Origin: Oegoconia quadripuncta
Taxonomy: Eukaryota; Arthropoda; Insecta; Lepidoptera; Autostichidae
Assembly: GCA_949316235.1 (NCBI GenBank)
Contig: OX438749.1
Coordinates: 14,772,414 to 14,836,413, forward strand
DNA: 64,000 nt
Direction of reading: 5' to 3'
Shown here: in pieces, positions 10,850 to 21,020 of the stretch
How the letters are laid out: each line of letters starts with the position of its first letter
Numbering within the stretch: the first letter of the stretch is position 1
The notes under the pieces: generated by a model
Database searches by the model: none
What the model was told of the DNA's origin: nothing
The model's input: the letters and a program-made list of their open reading frames with translations, nothing else
Made by a program: the position numbers and the translations under genes

Positions 10850-11345
10850 TTGGTACAAGAGCATACAATGTGAGCCTCCCCATGTACTTTGGTTTGCAAT
10901 ATCTAAGCTAAGAAGACAACAAGTGGTAATCCCCCATAGGTTGCGCTCCGCACACTATCCAACAAATTCATTTGCTTATCTGATACGAAAGGTAATGTAC
11001 CTTGGTTTGCAATATCTAAGTTAAGCAGACAACGAGTGTTAATCGCCCATAGGTTGCGCTCCGCACACTATCCAACAAATTAATTTGCTTATCTGATAAA
11101 GTTAATGTACCTTGGTTTGCAATATCTAAGCTAAGCAGACAACAACTGGTAATCGCCCATAGGTTCCGCTTCGCACACTATCCAACAAATTCATTTGCTT
11201 ATCTGATGCGAAAGGTAGGCTCCCCCAATTGCAATGAATGTAATAAAATTGATGATTTGCAGCACATTTTGATGGATTGTGTCATTAGGGTTGTTGGGAT
11301 GTACCATAATATGTACATTGTTTGTTCCAAATTCAGGGTCAGCAC
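10850..11345 (+). pseudogene. LINE ORF2 C-terminus with internal triplication
   Basis: The last unit reads WFAISKLSRQQLVIAHRF, then PTNSFAYLMRK, then SPNCNECNKIDDLQHILMDC. This is the C-terminal basic segment and CxxC...HxxxxC metal knuckle found at the end of many Jockey/I-group LINE ORF2 proteins. The segment before the knuckle occurs three times in tandem (starting at 10882, 10995 and 11105; periods 113 and 110 bp). Units 1 and 2 carry in-frame stops. The element is 5'-truncated and dead. Confidence 0.7.
10882..11216 (+). repeat. Three tandem ~112-bp units
   Basis: Each unit runs from ATGTAC(T/C)TTGGTTTGCAAT to TTTGCTTATCTGAT. The units contain the coding segment for about 37 residues of the LINE fragment. 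Identity between units is high by eye, with unit 2 about 3 bp shorter. Confidence 0.92.
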
Positions 11346-11384
11346 AGACACTGTTCTCTACATTTGGTAAAGAGGCGTGAAATT

Positions 11385-11739
11385 AACCGCCTCAGTGGCT
11401 CAATGTAAACAACATTGAGTTTACGATTCGGAGGTCACGGGTTCGATCCCCAGCGGGATACATGTATAAGTACTCGGTTTGGTTGGTGGTAAGGGCATTT
11501 TAAATGTCCGCCTGGCTGGCTACCACCATCTTATCTAAATCTGTTGTCTCTCTAAAAATGTCTGTCTATCTAAAAATGTTAATAGCATTGTTGTGTTCCG
11601 GTTGTCAGAGATAAGATAGCCAGTCCCCCAAATGTGTTGGAGTTTCCCGGTCAGTACGCTTCCACCTTCGACCTCATCTTCACTTAACATCAGGTGTGAT
11701 CGAGGTCAAGTACCAATCCGTTGTGCATAGAAAAAAAAT
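11385..11739 (+). mobile_element. tRNA-derived SINE2, near full length
   Basis: The tRNA-like head has A-box-like GTGGCTCAATGTAAAC (variant) and B box GGGTTCGATCCCC at about 11440. The body includes CGGTTTGGTTGGTGG and TTGTGTTCCGGTTGTCAGAG, the 3' region ATCAGGTGTGATCGAGGTCA, and an A-rich tail. The same family lies at 2984, 13968, 19417, 36482, 37147, 43320 and 59612. Confidence 0.87.
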
Positions 11740-11939
11740 AAGGATATGATGGGATTGGCATCGTCACTCTGTGTACAAAAATCCTTAAAATAAAAATAAA
11801 AAAGAGGTTGAATACGAATAAATGTGTTGACATCGAAAGGCGACAACTTTTGTCATCCAGAACGTCACGATTTTCAGTATTCAAAGGTCGACACAAAAAG
11901 TCAACAACAATTTGATCATGAACAGATTGTCAATTTTTA

Positions 11940-12250
11940 ACCCGAGATGCAAAAAGAGGGGTATTATAAGTTTGAAGCCTATGTCTGTCTGTCCATTTGT
12001 GTGTCTGTTTATGGCATTGTAGTGCCACAACAGTTGGACAAATTTTAAAATTGTTTTTTACTTTCGAAAGCTGATGTTTACGAGATGGCTCTTAGTCATG
12101 TTTGATGGCAATAAGTCCAACCGTTGCGAAGATATTTAACTTTTAACACCGTTGCTTTGTATATAGATGATATTGTAACGTTCATAGTTTCTTAGGGGTT
12201 TTCGAATTTTCAATTCATGTTACATGTTAACTTTTAAGTTTCGTAGTAAG
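11940..12250 (+). mobile_element. Repeat family X copy
   Basis: Begins near GGGGTATTATAAGTTTGAAG and ends near GGGGTTTTCGAATTTTCAAT, matching 2290-2860 and the reverse of 43500-43890. A further 3'-end scrap, GGGGTTTTCTAGATTTTCAA, lies at about 12470-12500. Non-coding. Confidence 0.55.
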
Positions 12251-12794
12251 TTTTTGAATAAGATGACAAATTTTATGATGTAGGCACCGCTCAACCCTAA
12301 AGGGCTCTTAAGCGTATCTTCGTATCATATCAATATATTTCGAGGGCAGGCATAACGCAATATATTTGCAATGTATTTACTCGTCGTTTAGTGTGGAGTT
12401 TAAATATACTATATACTCATCATATACAACTACACCAACCGCGAGCGGCTGGCGGCCTGCATCCTGCTCAGGGGTTTTCTAGATTTTCAATTTATGTTAT
12501 TCAACTTTAATTTACCGCATTCGCCAGACTGATACCTACATACGAGTAGGTTTGCGTAACATTTAACAGCTATATTATAACCCTATTGAGTTGAGTACCT
12601 ACGATGCTATCGAAAAAATAATACGGCCCAATTATAACGTTTATTAACTATCTGCAAATGAATTTAAAATGGAGGTTATGCGTTTGACGCGTACCTATAT
12701 GTACTCATAGGTACCTATTTCTTTTTAATATTGACTCACCGTGGTGTGGTTTCAAATTTAAAAAAATCTTTATTTTGTAAGTATACCATAATAT

Positions 12795-12975
12795 CCGAAC
12801 AGCCAAGGCATGGAACTCCCTTCCGGTGACAGTCTTTCCTGAATCCTACAACCTTGGGATCTTTAAGAGCAGAGTGAATAGGCATTTACTGGGATCGCGT
12901 GCTTCATCGGCGACCACATCGTCACTTTCCATCAGGTGAGATTGTAGTCAAACGCGAATCCAATCAATCATAAAA
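12795..12975 (+). pseudogene. LINE ORF2 C-terminus and 3' UTR
   Basis: An open stretch reads RTAKAWNSLPVTVFPESYNL, then GIFKSRVNRHLLG, then a stop at about 12941. This is the usual ending of CR1/Jockey-like reverse transcriptase ORFs. The 3' UTR (CACATCGTCACTTTCCATCA, then GGTGAGATTGTAGTCAAACG) recurs on minus at about 47840-47900. 5'-truncated. Confidence 0.75.
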
Positions 12976-13004
12976 AAAATCTGAAATCTGAAGAAAACAC
13001 AATT

Positions 13005-13455
13005 ACCGCTAATTTACAAAGCTGACTCCTCAGAGAAGAATGAGCAAGAAACTCAAACTTGCTCTTTTTGTTGTTACTTTTGCATTTTATGATACCATAA
13101 AACAAAGAAAAAAATAATAGTGAATATCGCTGAGCCATGCAACTGGCACAGGACCGTAGAGTTAGGTGTAAAGGAGAAGAGGCCTATACCCAGCAGTGGG
13201 TGGATTTGGGCTGAGATTGATTGATCATTGAGCTTCTACCACAGTCTATGCTTGCTTATCATCCAAATAGTCCGAAATTTTATAATAACCCTTTCGAAAT
13301 TTGCTATTTAAATAAATTAAAAACTGCCATAAAACGGAAACTGCAGGTAGTTTCCGTTTTATGGCAGTTTTTAATTTATTTAAATAGCAAATTTCGAATA
13401 CCCCTATTATACTCTTAATCGGATAACACACTCCGGAAATAGAGAACGGAACCAC
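13005..13455 (-). pseudogene. CR1-group LINE 3' end, foldback and interrupted
   Basis: On minus, LNKLKTAIKRKL and KGYYKISDYLDDKQA match LNKFKDTVKQKL and YYKISDYLDD at the end of the ORF at 50280-52217. The 3' UTR block (CTTGCTCATTCTTCTCTGAG, reverse strand) is at about 13030-13065. Two events broke it: a perfect inverted duplication (13293-13398), and insertion of an RTE-type 3' end on plus (about 13140-13230, CCCAGCAGTGGGTGGATTTG followed by GGCTGA). Confidence 0.75.
13293..13398. repeat. Perfect 50-bp foldback, 6-nt loop
   Basis: Arms 13293-13342 and 13349-13398 are perfectly complementary around GCAGGT. Each arm encodes the same LINE peptide (FEICYLNKLKTAIKRKL) on opposite strands, so the palindrome arose by inverted duplication of LINE coding sequence. 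Confidence 0.96.
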
Positions 13456-13967
13456 TAACTGGTTTATTTTGCCAATTTTAATGGATTACTTATTAAAGGT
13501 TCAGGCTTCACTCTGCTTTCGATGTCTGGATTGTACTGTTTGTGACAAACATTCTATTGGGTACAGTATTTATAGGAATGATATAGATTCGTTACGATAT
13601 CTTAGATGTAGGCACTCGATAATACAGTCATATAGTAGTAACAACTGGGGCGGCGTAATATTTTACGACACGGAAGTTTTACGCTTCGCATAAACGAACA
13701 ATGTGCGAATAAAACAGAAAAGAGGGCTTGTAAAGAAGAAAAATATGCTTTTAGAATCGTGAGGCTGGAGCTCACGCGCCTCCTGGGTCACGTTTAATAA
13801 AGATCGGTAATTTGTTTTTATGATTTTTTGGCGCGCATTCCTACACACGAGTCTGTTTCTGCGTAGATTGTAAAAGGAGGTAATTAAGGCAGATCTTAGT
13901 TACGCCGATTATCACGCAAGAAAATGATAATAGCGGTCACCCATGCAATGACTGACCACAACTTCGT

Positions 13968-14217
13968 TTTTTTTATGCACAACGGGTTAGCACTTGACCT
14001 CAATCACACCTGATGTAAGTGAAGATGAGGGCGAAGGTGGAAACGTACTGACCCGGAAACCCCATCTTATTTGGGGAACTGGCTATCTTATCTCTGACAA
14101 CCGGAACACAACAATGCTATTAATATTGCTGTTTTTTTTTAGATAAGATGGTGGTAGTTAGCCAGGCGGACATTACCACCAACCAAACCGAGTACTAAAC
14201 ATGTACCCCGCTGTGAA
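13968..14217 (-). mobile_element. SINE2 copy, degraded head
   Basis: Reverse-strand match to SINE2 from the A-rich tail (13968) through GACAACCGGAACACAACAAT to CCAACCAAACCGAGTAC. The B-box region is degraded (CTGTGAATCGAAATT). Confidence 0.82.
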
Positions 14218-14229
14218 TCGAAATTTTCT

Positions 14230-16150
14230 ATTCGTTTTTTCAAGTTTTTAAAAAAAGGAATAGCAAATCCGAGCTACGAGTGCTTCAAGAAGCTCTATTG
14301 TTTTTCTGATGTTTCTTTGTTAATTAAGAATTTTTGTACAGATTTTGGCCCTTATTAGATATTGAAATAATATCAAGTTGGTCAAATGTTTATATGATTG
14401 CTTATTTTTTATATGTCCATAGTCTAGATCAAATAAAGATTGTGCCATTTGGAGAGCTCGTTAGATTTTAGCGAAGCCAAGATCTTTCTAAATCAGAAAT
14501 CTCGCGAGAACACGCGAGATTAGTGTAGCTACCTACCTATATGATTGTTTACACATAAATAGAACATTTAATAGAAAAATAATTAGATTTTCTTTTGTAT
14601 TTTTAATCATTTAATTTGTAACAACTTTTATTAATCAGTCTCTTTTTTTTCTGTGAAAATTAAAGAATTTAATAAAAACTATTCCTCAATTTTTTTGAAA
14701 TAGCTTCGTAAAAAGCATAAAATATCTAATGTGTAGTCCGACAGACGGCTTTTGATTTTGCAGGATAAATAACACATGTAGGTATTCTTGGTATCTTGTT
14801 TGATTTTCGGCCTAGATTAATCTCGGTAAATATGCCCGAGATCTCGTTCTTGCTATCCCTAACGCTTATATACGTCAAAAGTTTGGCTCTATAAGAAGGT
14901 TTGTTGGTCGAAAGTTTAGAATTCCGGCAGTTTTAATACTGCGGGTTTTTATGTTTCACCCTTTGACTAAGTTTTGTAAGAAAAATTTTCGTGTACTGTT
15001 CATAATATAACCTAAATAATTTTCAGATACAATTTGTTGTAATACCTGCATACTATCTACTTTTTTGTTTTTTTTTTATTACGCGTACGGCGACACGGTT
15101 ATGTGGGACTTCGTTCGGGGGATCCGTAGGGGGCATTCTATCTACCTACCTTACGAGTTTGACGAATTAAAAAAAATATTTACAACAATGTTTCATTTGA
15201 TCTAATCGAATCGAAATCTTTCGTATTCCCAAATTAGATTGAAACATGATTGATATAAAAATGTCTTTAAACGTAGGAATAAAATTTTATGATAATTTTC
15301 GTTTGTCGCCCCAGTTCCGAGGTGTTAAATCAATTTCTCCATCGACTCCTCGGCTGCGGAAAGCTACGGGAAACAAATTTCCTGTCCGATAAACAGGCGA
15401 TTTTTCTTTATTCTCATCCATGCTATTTTTATCCAAATTATTACTGGTTAAAATTTACATCTGTATTTGATGAAATTCACTATGAATAATTAATTATCAT
15501 TTTATAGTACAGGTTGTCTCGTAAGTTGACGATAGTTTTGTATGGCGGTGTAGGTCATACCTACTCTTCCAGAACAAAATCTTAAAATTGTTTTATTAAT
15601 TTTATGTTATTTTCTTGAAATAATAAAAGTAAAAAGTAAGAATCATTACAAAGACATCTTTTAGCACATCGATTTTTACAATTTAAATTGTATCAATTGT
15701 AAAATGTATCAAAGCAACAAAAAAAAAATAAAAAAATAACAGTAATTAAGGTATTTTTAAAGATCGTGGGCAGTTATGGTGTAGCATATTCTTTTTACGC
15801 CGCAGAGGGTAAAGTTATTTTCTGAAAATTTATATTCAAAATTTATGTATACATATGTATTGCTTTTACGTTACGCCAATGAACTTTGTATTTAGTTTGG
15901 TATGCATTGTTAGCAGCACTATTTAGCAATATTTACCAAAAATAATAAATGAGAAATGCCTTAATTTGCAGAAATGGCAACTTAAAAACTGATGAAACTA
16001 AAACTTTTCGCAAAATCCAAATTATAATAATATATTAATATTTTTTTTCTAGCAAATTTGGTCATATGGTAGGTCATTCGGTCATCTACGATTATAATCG
16101 CTGAAAGGATTATCGTCAATAATTTAATAATACGAGTAAATTGTCAATTA
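14230..16150. other. No recognised feature
   Basis: AT-rich sequence without supported genes. The frame at 15289-15489 has no known motif. Short A/T runs and an imperfect (A)n stretch near 15720 are all I see. Confidence 0.4.
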
Positions 16151-16154
16151 AAAT

Positions 16155-16400
16155 TCAGTCTTCTTCTTTTCGTGTCGAGGCAAGTCTCAAATTTTATTGG
16201 ACCAAAACTTAGCCACTCTAACCGCACTGTCCGTGACGTTAAGGAGGTCGTCAAAGGTGCAGCTGTCAGGACACGCGGGGCAAGACAATACGTGATCCAT
16301 TGTCTGTGGGGAGACTCCGCACTCGCATCGATCACTCCCGCCATCGGAGAAGCCCCACCTGCACAGATTATCTTTGCTGCGGCCAACCTGAGTTTCAGAA
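16155..16400 (-). pseudogene. LINE ORF2 C-terminal metal-knuckle fragment
   Basis: On minus an open frame reads LCRWGFSDGGSDRCECGVSP, then QTMDHVLSCPACP, ending RVAKFWSNKI-stop at about 16195. The C-x-C...H-x4-C arrangement is the C-terminal knuckle of Jockey-type ORF2 proteins. 5'-truncated. The overlapping 77- and 80-residue frames are shadows. Confidence 0.78.
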
Positions 16401-16409
16401 CCTGAATTT

Positions 16410-17825
16410 CAGAACCTGAAATTCAGTAAAAGAACTTAAGTAAGATGTTAATCAATATCTACATAAAATAATACTCATGTAGATAAATGAAATATGTGCA
16501 TTGCATATTGAACGAAATATAATTACAATAATCAATCATGCTGCCATAGTCGTCTTATAAGCCATTTAGTTTTGTGTTTTTAAAAAACTTAATCTCACCT
16601 CACCCATGGTAAGGGATATAATAATAGGTATTGGTCAGTATTTATTTGGGATTGCTATCACTCCTTAAGCCCTATAAAACGACAATGCTACTTAATGTAA
16701 CAGTTAAAGGAAAATTAGGGCAAAGCCCTTGACCGGTGCCCGGTGGTTAAGTGCGATTTTCCTAATCTACCCCCGCAGGCCTTCCGAGAAGTAACCTAAA
16801 TCAGACAAGGTAGCTCAAGGTGATGGAAAGTATTAAATCACACAAAGAACAGGTATTATCGTAAAACATCTCGAAAGTTTAAACGAAAATACCAAACTTT
16901 ATTTTTAAGGTACGCGCTGGATCACTGTGAAGGTGGACTTTTGCCCTCCAGTCGGACTTTTATATGTTGAATAGTGATGAAGTGATGTAGGATAATTTCT
17001 GCCTGTTTTATTACTAAACGTCCAAATTTAACATTAAAAATTTTTTTTGAGTAAAAAGTTATTTCCCCTTCATACGCATCCGAAATTTTGTAGAAACATT
17101 TTATAGTACGAGTCCATTAGTCACTAGTCGATCTTTAAATGACGAAATACAGGGAAACATAGATGCATTCAGAATAGTCAGTAAATTAACTGCTTGGAAC
17201 AGTAAGTAAGCCAACCTGGAAGACATTTTTTCTATGGACACGAGGCCTGTATGGCAATTACGGTCCAAGCAATGTTTTTATCACAAATAAAACAAATGAA
17301 ATACACACAAATATTGATTTTGCAAAGACTCCCGCTTTTTAACCGCATTTACTTTTTTAAATTCACATGAAATTATCTTCATCTTTAGTTTGTAACTGTT
17401 ACTGGCATTGATAGTTCCAAATTCAAATAATAAGCTATGATAAAATTTGTTGATTCCAAATTCAAAGAGGCTTAAAAATTTTGCTCTCGTCTAAGATGCT
17501 TTTTATAACGTGTTGTCTTCGGATTTTGAGTATATTTACAATATTTCGTAGCATTTTGAGAAAAATATCTTTATTACGTAAATGTAAGCAAAAGCATTTT
17601 GTAGATATAAATATTGCACGAGATATACGGATTGCCTTGATTTGTCGCTTTAAATCTGAATCGCTTGCAAATAGCTTGAATTGTGAAAAATGGCGCACAA
17701 ACGTGGACAAAAGTACCTACAACGTCTTTCATATTTCATTAAACACATTTGTGAAAGCTGTTATTTTATTTATTTTTTAAAGGCAGACATTCAAAAGAAA
17801 TATCGAGTTTCTGTAAAAAATACAT
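16410..17825. other. No recognised gene
   Basis: A small self-complementary repeat (GAACCTGAATTTCAGAACCT, 16397-16420) borders the LINE scrap. The block 17300-17490 weakly resembles 4010-4300, suggesting an old shared repeat. The frames at 17462-17780 show no recognisable domain. Confidence 0.35.
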
Positions 17826-18250
17826 AAGACATACAAAACGCCACGACCTTTATCCCAAATGGCTGGGTCAGAGATATCACAAACATAATAGTTTAATGGT
17901 TGAAACAGCATCCACGGTCCACCTTACGAAATATACAGAAATGCAGCAAAAGGCTATTATAAAATCACTGACTATTTGAATGATAAGCAAGCATGGATAT
18001 AGCTGTCTAATTATCCAATCACAAATTGAAACCTATAATCTGTTTAAAAGAGCAACCCTAGAGTTTCTTGCTCGTTCTTCTCTGGGGAGTAAGCTTCGTG
18101 AATGGGCCGTAAATTTAAATGTAATATTAATAGTGACGTTTTCAAGTGATAATTTTATCCTATTAAATAATATATTTTGATTTTATTTGCACACCTGACG
18201 GGGGCCCATCGCCGGCCGTTAAAACGTGCTAATCTATAAATGTTTTGTTG
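17826..18250 (-). mobile_element. Family Y repeat split by a LINE 3' end
   Basis: Family Y sequence (CACGACCTTTATCCCAAATG to GAAATATACAGAAATGCA) stops at about 17950 and resumes at TTGCACACCTGACGG (18188), continuing to about 18250. The uninterrupted order is seen at 30414-30522 (reverse). The inserted piece is the CR1-group LINE 3' end at 17955-18185. Confidence 0.7.
17955..18185 (+). pseudogene. CR1-group LINE 3' end
   Basis: Starts in the last codons of ORF2 (ATCACTGACTATTTGAATGA) and continues with TAAGCAAGCATGGA and the 3' UTR block GAGTTTCTTGCTCGTTCTTC, ending near AATATATTTTGA. Same family as 50382-52488. Inserted into family Y, with TGCA repeated at both junctions. Confidence 0.8.
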
Positions 18251-18293
18251 GTGGAAAGTTGCTAAGTCGCCTTTTACGGGTTGGTTCTATTCT

Positions 18294-18506
18294 TTTTACC
18301 CGACAGCCCCAAAAAGGAGGGTAATGTTTTACGAGTGTACGTATGTTACGTATGTTACTCCTAGCCTAAACGACTCGACCGATTGTGAAGTGCGAGGTGT
18401 CATTCGATTCGTCTTGATCTTCATATCATAATAGGATACATTTTATGGAAAAAAAAATTCAACATGGCGCCTGCAAAATACAAAATATGCTGTCGGGTTT
18501 TTTGAT
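18294..18506. mobile_element. Short element with ACCCGACAGC inverted ends
   Basis: ACCCGACAGC (about 18299) and GCTGTCGGGT (about 18495-18504) form 10-bp inverted ends around AT-rich non-coding DNA beginning CCAAAAAGGAGGGTAATGTT. This start is one I associate with common lepidopteran repeats. Class undetermined. Confidence 0.45.
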
Positions 18507-18509
18507 TTT

Positions 18510-19410
18510 TAAATACTTATTACGTACCGAAACTACACAGCTAGTGCTTATACATCAGTAAAAAATGTTACTTATAAAATTAAAGGAGACGTGTCCTGTG
18601 TTACCACGGGCAGTGACCCCAATCTTTCGCATAGGAAATATTTTTACCAGTACACAACTGAGGTTTTACTGCGTGCTGAGTGATAAAAAGGAAATTAACC
18701 ATGGCTAAGCAAGTTTAAACAAATTAGTACGTTTAATTATGCTACGTCAAGCTGCGTCTGAGGGATAATTGCTTTGACCCATTTTCTCTCATATTATGTG
18801 TGTAACAGAGACAGAATGTGTCCAGGAAAAGTGGATAATCAACCAGTAGGATAAGGAAAAGGTGCGTTTTTATTATTTGTTTCATTTTGACATGTCGAGA
18901 AATCAGCATCTTCATTTCGGTAACATAATATTCAACCGACTCCTAAAAACGTGGAAGGACTATGTACGTCGGTGTGTATTTTTTATGTACCTATGTTCAC
19001 CCTTACTTTCGACAATTGTTTTGCCAATTTTGGCGATTTAGATAGATAGATAAAGCCTTTCTTTGTTCCTACAGTCACACACATACCATTGGCCTTTATT
19101 TAGCAATTTCAATCCCAAAACCTATTATTTAGGTTGCTCTATATTTTTTTAATACCTAAATGCTATAATATAGGAGTAACTACTTAGTGATTGCTTAAAT
19201 TTAATAAATATTTTCCGTAGAAATTTAAAGTTGCCTCACCAACAGAAGGCAAACTTGTTATATTCTGTCGACGAAGTATTCTCACTTTATAGTCAATTTG
19301 TAGTAAATTGATAGTTTCCGTCTCGTCTTCCTTGAGCGAGGTAGCGTTTACACCTGGGCCATGGGGAATGACAATATTATGCCTACTCTAAACAAAATCG
19401 CTCAAATTCA
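18510..19410. other. No recognised feature
   Basis: No supported gene, RNA or repeat in this stretch. Confidence 0.4.
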
Positions 19411-19416
19411 CAATAT

Positions 19417-19756
19417 AACCGCCTCCGTGGCTCAATGTAAACAACATTGGGTTTACGTTTCGGAGGTCGCGGGTTCGATCCCCAGCAGGGTACATATTTA
19501 GTACTCGGTTTGGTTGGTGGTAGGGCATATTAAATGTCCGCCTAGCTAGCTACCACCATCTTATCTAAATCAGCCGCCAAACAGCAATGTTAATAGCATT
19601 GTTGTGTTCCGGTTGTCAGAGATTAGATAGCCAGTCTCCCCAAATAAGATGGGGTTTCCCGGTCAGTACGCTACCACCTTCGGCCTTATCTTCGCTTAAC
19701 ATCAGGTGTGATTGAGGTCAAGTGCTAACCCGTTGTGGATAAAAAAATATAAAAAA
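19417..19756 (+). mobile_element. tRNA-derived SINE2, full length
   Basis: Best SINE2 copy in the window. It has GTGGCTCAATGTAAACAACA, B box GGGTTCGATCCCC (about 19469), CGGTTTGGTTGGTGGTAGGG, TTGTGTTCCGGTTGTCAGAG, GGGGTTTCCCGGTCAGTACG, ATCAGGTGTGATTGAGGTCA and an A-rich tail. Confidence 0.9.
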
Positions 19757-19883
19757 AAAATAACTCCTTTTATTCAATCTATACAAAATGATAAATCCCC
19801 ATAATTTATCATTTTGTCTAGATTGAATAATAGAATAGAATTTTATTGAATAATGGAATAGAATAAAAGGAGTTATTTTTTTT
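19753..19883. repeat. Nested foldback hairpin
   Basis: The inner hairpin pairs 19772-19796 with 19804-19828 (25-bp arms, one mismatch, 7-nt loop). The outer arms pair 19753-19775 with 19861-19883 (AATAACTCCTTTTATTC and its complement). It begins directly at the poly-A tail of the SINE2 copy. Confidence 0.85.
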
Positions 19884-19899
19884 AAAGTAAGAAAATAAT

Positions 19900-20433
19900 T
19901 AAATAATATAAGAAAATATTATATTTTTTGGAATTTTTCTTTTTGTATATCAATGATATCTCCCAGGGAATACGATTAATGTAAACATCCATATTCTACT
20001 TCGGCCTAAGACTCGACCAAACTTTGGCTGTCACCTGAAAACATAAAAAATTCACGCACGGATCGAGTATTCTGTATTCACTGAAGGAACTTTGTTTCTG
20101 ATACCGAGTTAGTACAAACAAGTTTCTCAATTAGGTACATTCCACTGTATTTATACCGGCCTAAATTATTATTTTTCTAAGAATGAACCATTCAGAGCAC
20201 GATTTTCGCTTATAAATTAGATTCGATTTATTTAGTTCACTTTTACAATATTATACAGTTCCGTAAATTAATGATTTCTAAAATAAAAGTGATTGTCAAA
20301 CATAAAACAATAACGTTACACATACATCTCAAAAATTATAATGTATAAATAAAGAATAAATAGATAAAACCTGTTAACATATTTTCAATAGGTATGTCGT
20401 TAGACACTTAAGATTTGTACATACATACATACA
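19900..20433. other. No recognised feature
   Basis: AT-rich sequence without a supported gene. It ends in a short ACAT repeat (20420-20436) that forms the 3' tail of the minus-strand LINE fragment next to it. Confidence 0.45.
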
Positions 20434-20765
20434 TAATGTCACGCCTGTTTCCCGTAGGGGTAGGCAGAGACCACAGACTTCCACTTACTACGATCCTGAC
20501 ACACCTCTTCTGCTTCCTTCACTCTCATAAGGTTGTTCATACATGCTCGTCGGTTTAGGGTACTCTTGACTTGGCTCTCCTTTAAGAAGTCCCCGATTTG
20601 ATCATGGTACGTTCGTCGTGGTCTTCCCCTACCAACACTACCATCCACATTCGCTTCGTATATCTCTTTCGTAAGTCTTCCTTCATTCATCCTCTCCACA
20701 TGTCCAAACCATCTCAGCATACCTTTTTCAATCTTTGTCACTACGTCTTCATTCACACTGCTGCT
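20434..20765 (-). pseudogene. LINE ORF2 C-terminus (RT-endonuclease type)
   Basis: An open minus frame of 105 residues reads [57 protein letters not shown] and [22 protein letters not shown]. This is the conserved tail of an insect non-LTR retrotransposon polyprotein. The 3' end is an ATGT repeat. The reverse transcriptase and endonuclease domains are gone (5' truncation at about 20765). Related remnants lie at 26345-26640, 44880-45470 and 52890-53100. Confidence 0.85.
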
Positions 20766-20934
20766 TAAGAGTTGTAACTAAATCCGACCAACACTGACTT
20801 ACCAGCTGTGTGACCAACGATCTTGTGACCTTTCACAACCCAGCACTTAAGCCATAATATGCCTAATTCTTAATATAGGATAAATTTTTCAAATGGACGT
20901 GCATAGCCAAAGCGAAGAGTTACTCAAAGGAGCC

Positions 20935-21020
20935 TAGGGCCCGATTTTGATAAAAATTTTTGAAAAACCAATATTCCTAGCCAGGAATCGAACCCGTTCA
21001 TTTTGAAAAAAGAAAACACA
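20935..21020. repeat. Diverged remnant of a mariner-like TIR (tentative)
   Basis: GATTTTGATAAAAATTTTT, then GGAATCGAACCCG, then TTTTGAAAAAAG has the same order of blocks as the inner TIR of the 2.1-kb elements (GATTTTCTAAAAATTATTTG, GGAATCGAACCG, TGTGAAAAAAA). It abuts the left end of the DD34D mariner. Confidence 0.35.

Noticed and set aside
10882..11216. CRISPR-like array
   Set aside because: The units are contiguous 110-113-bp repeats without spacers, derived from LINE coding sequence, in a eukaryotic genome.
16144..16405. 77- and 80-residue overlapping frames as a small gene pair
   Set aside because: The third frame on minus gives a clear LINE C-terminal metal knuckle; the others are shadows.
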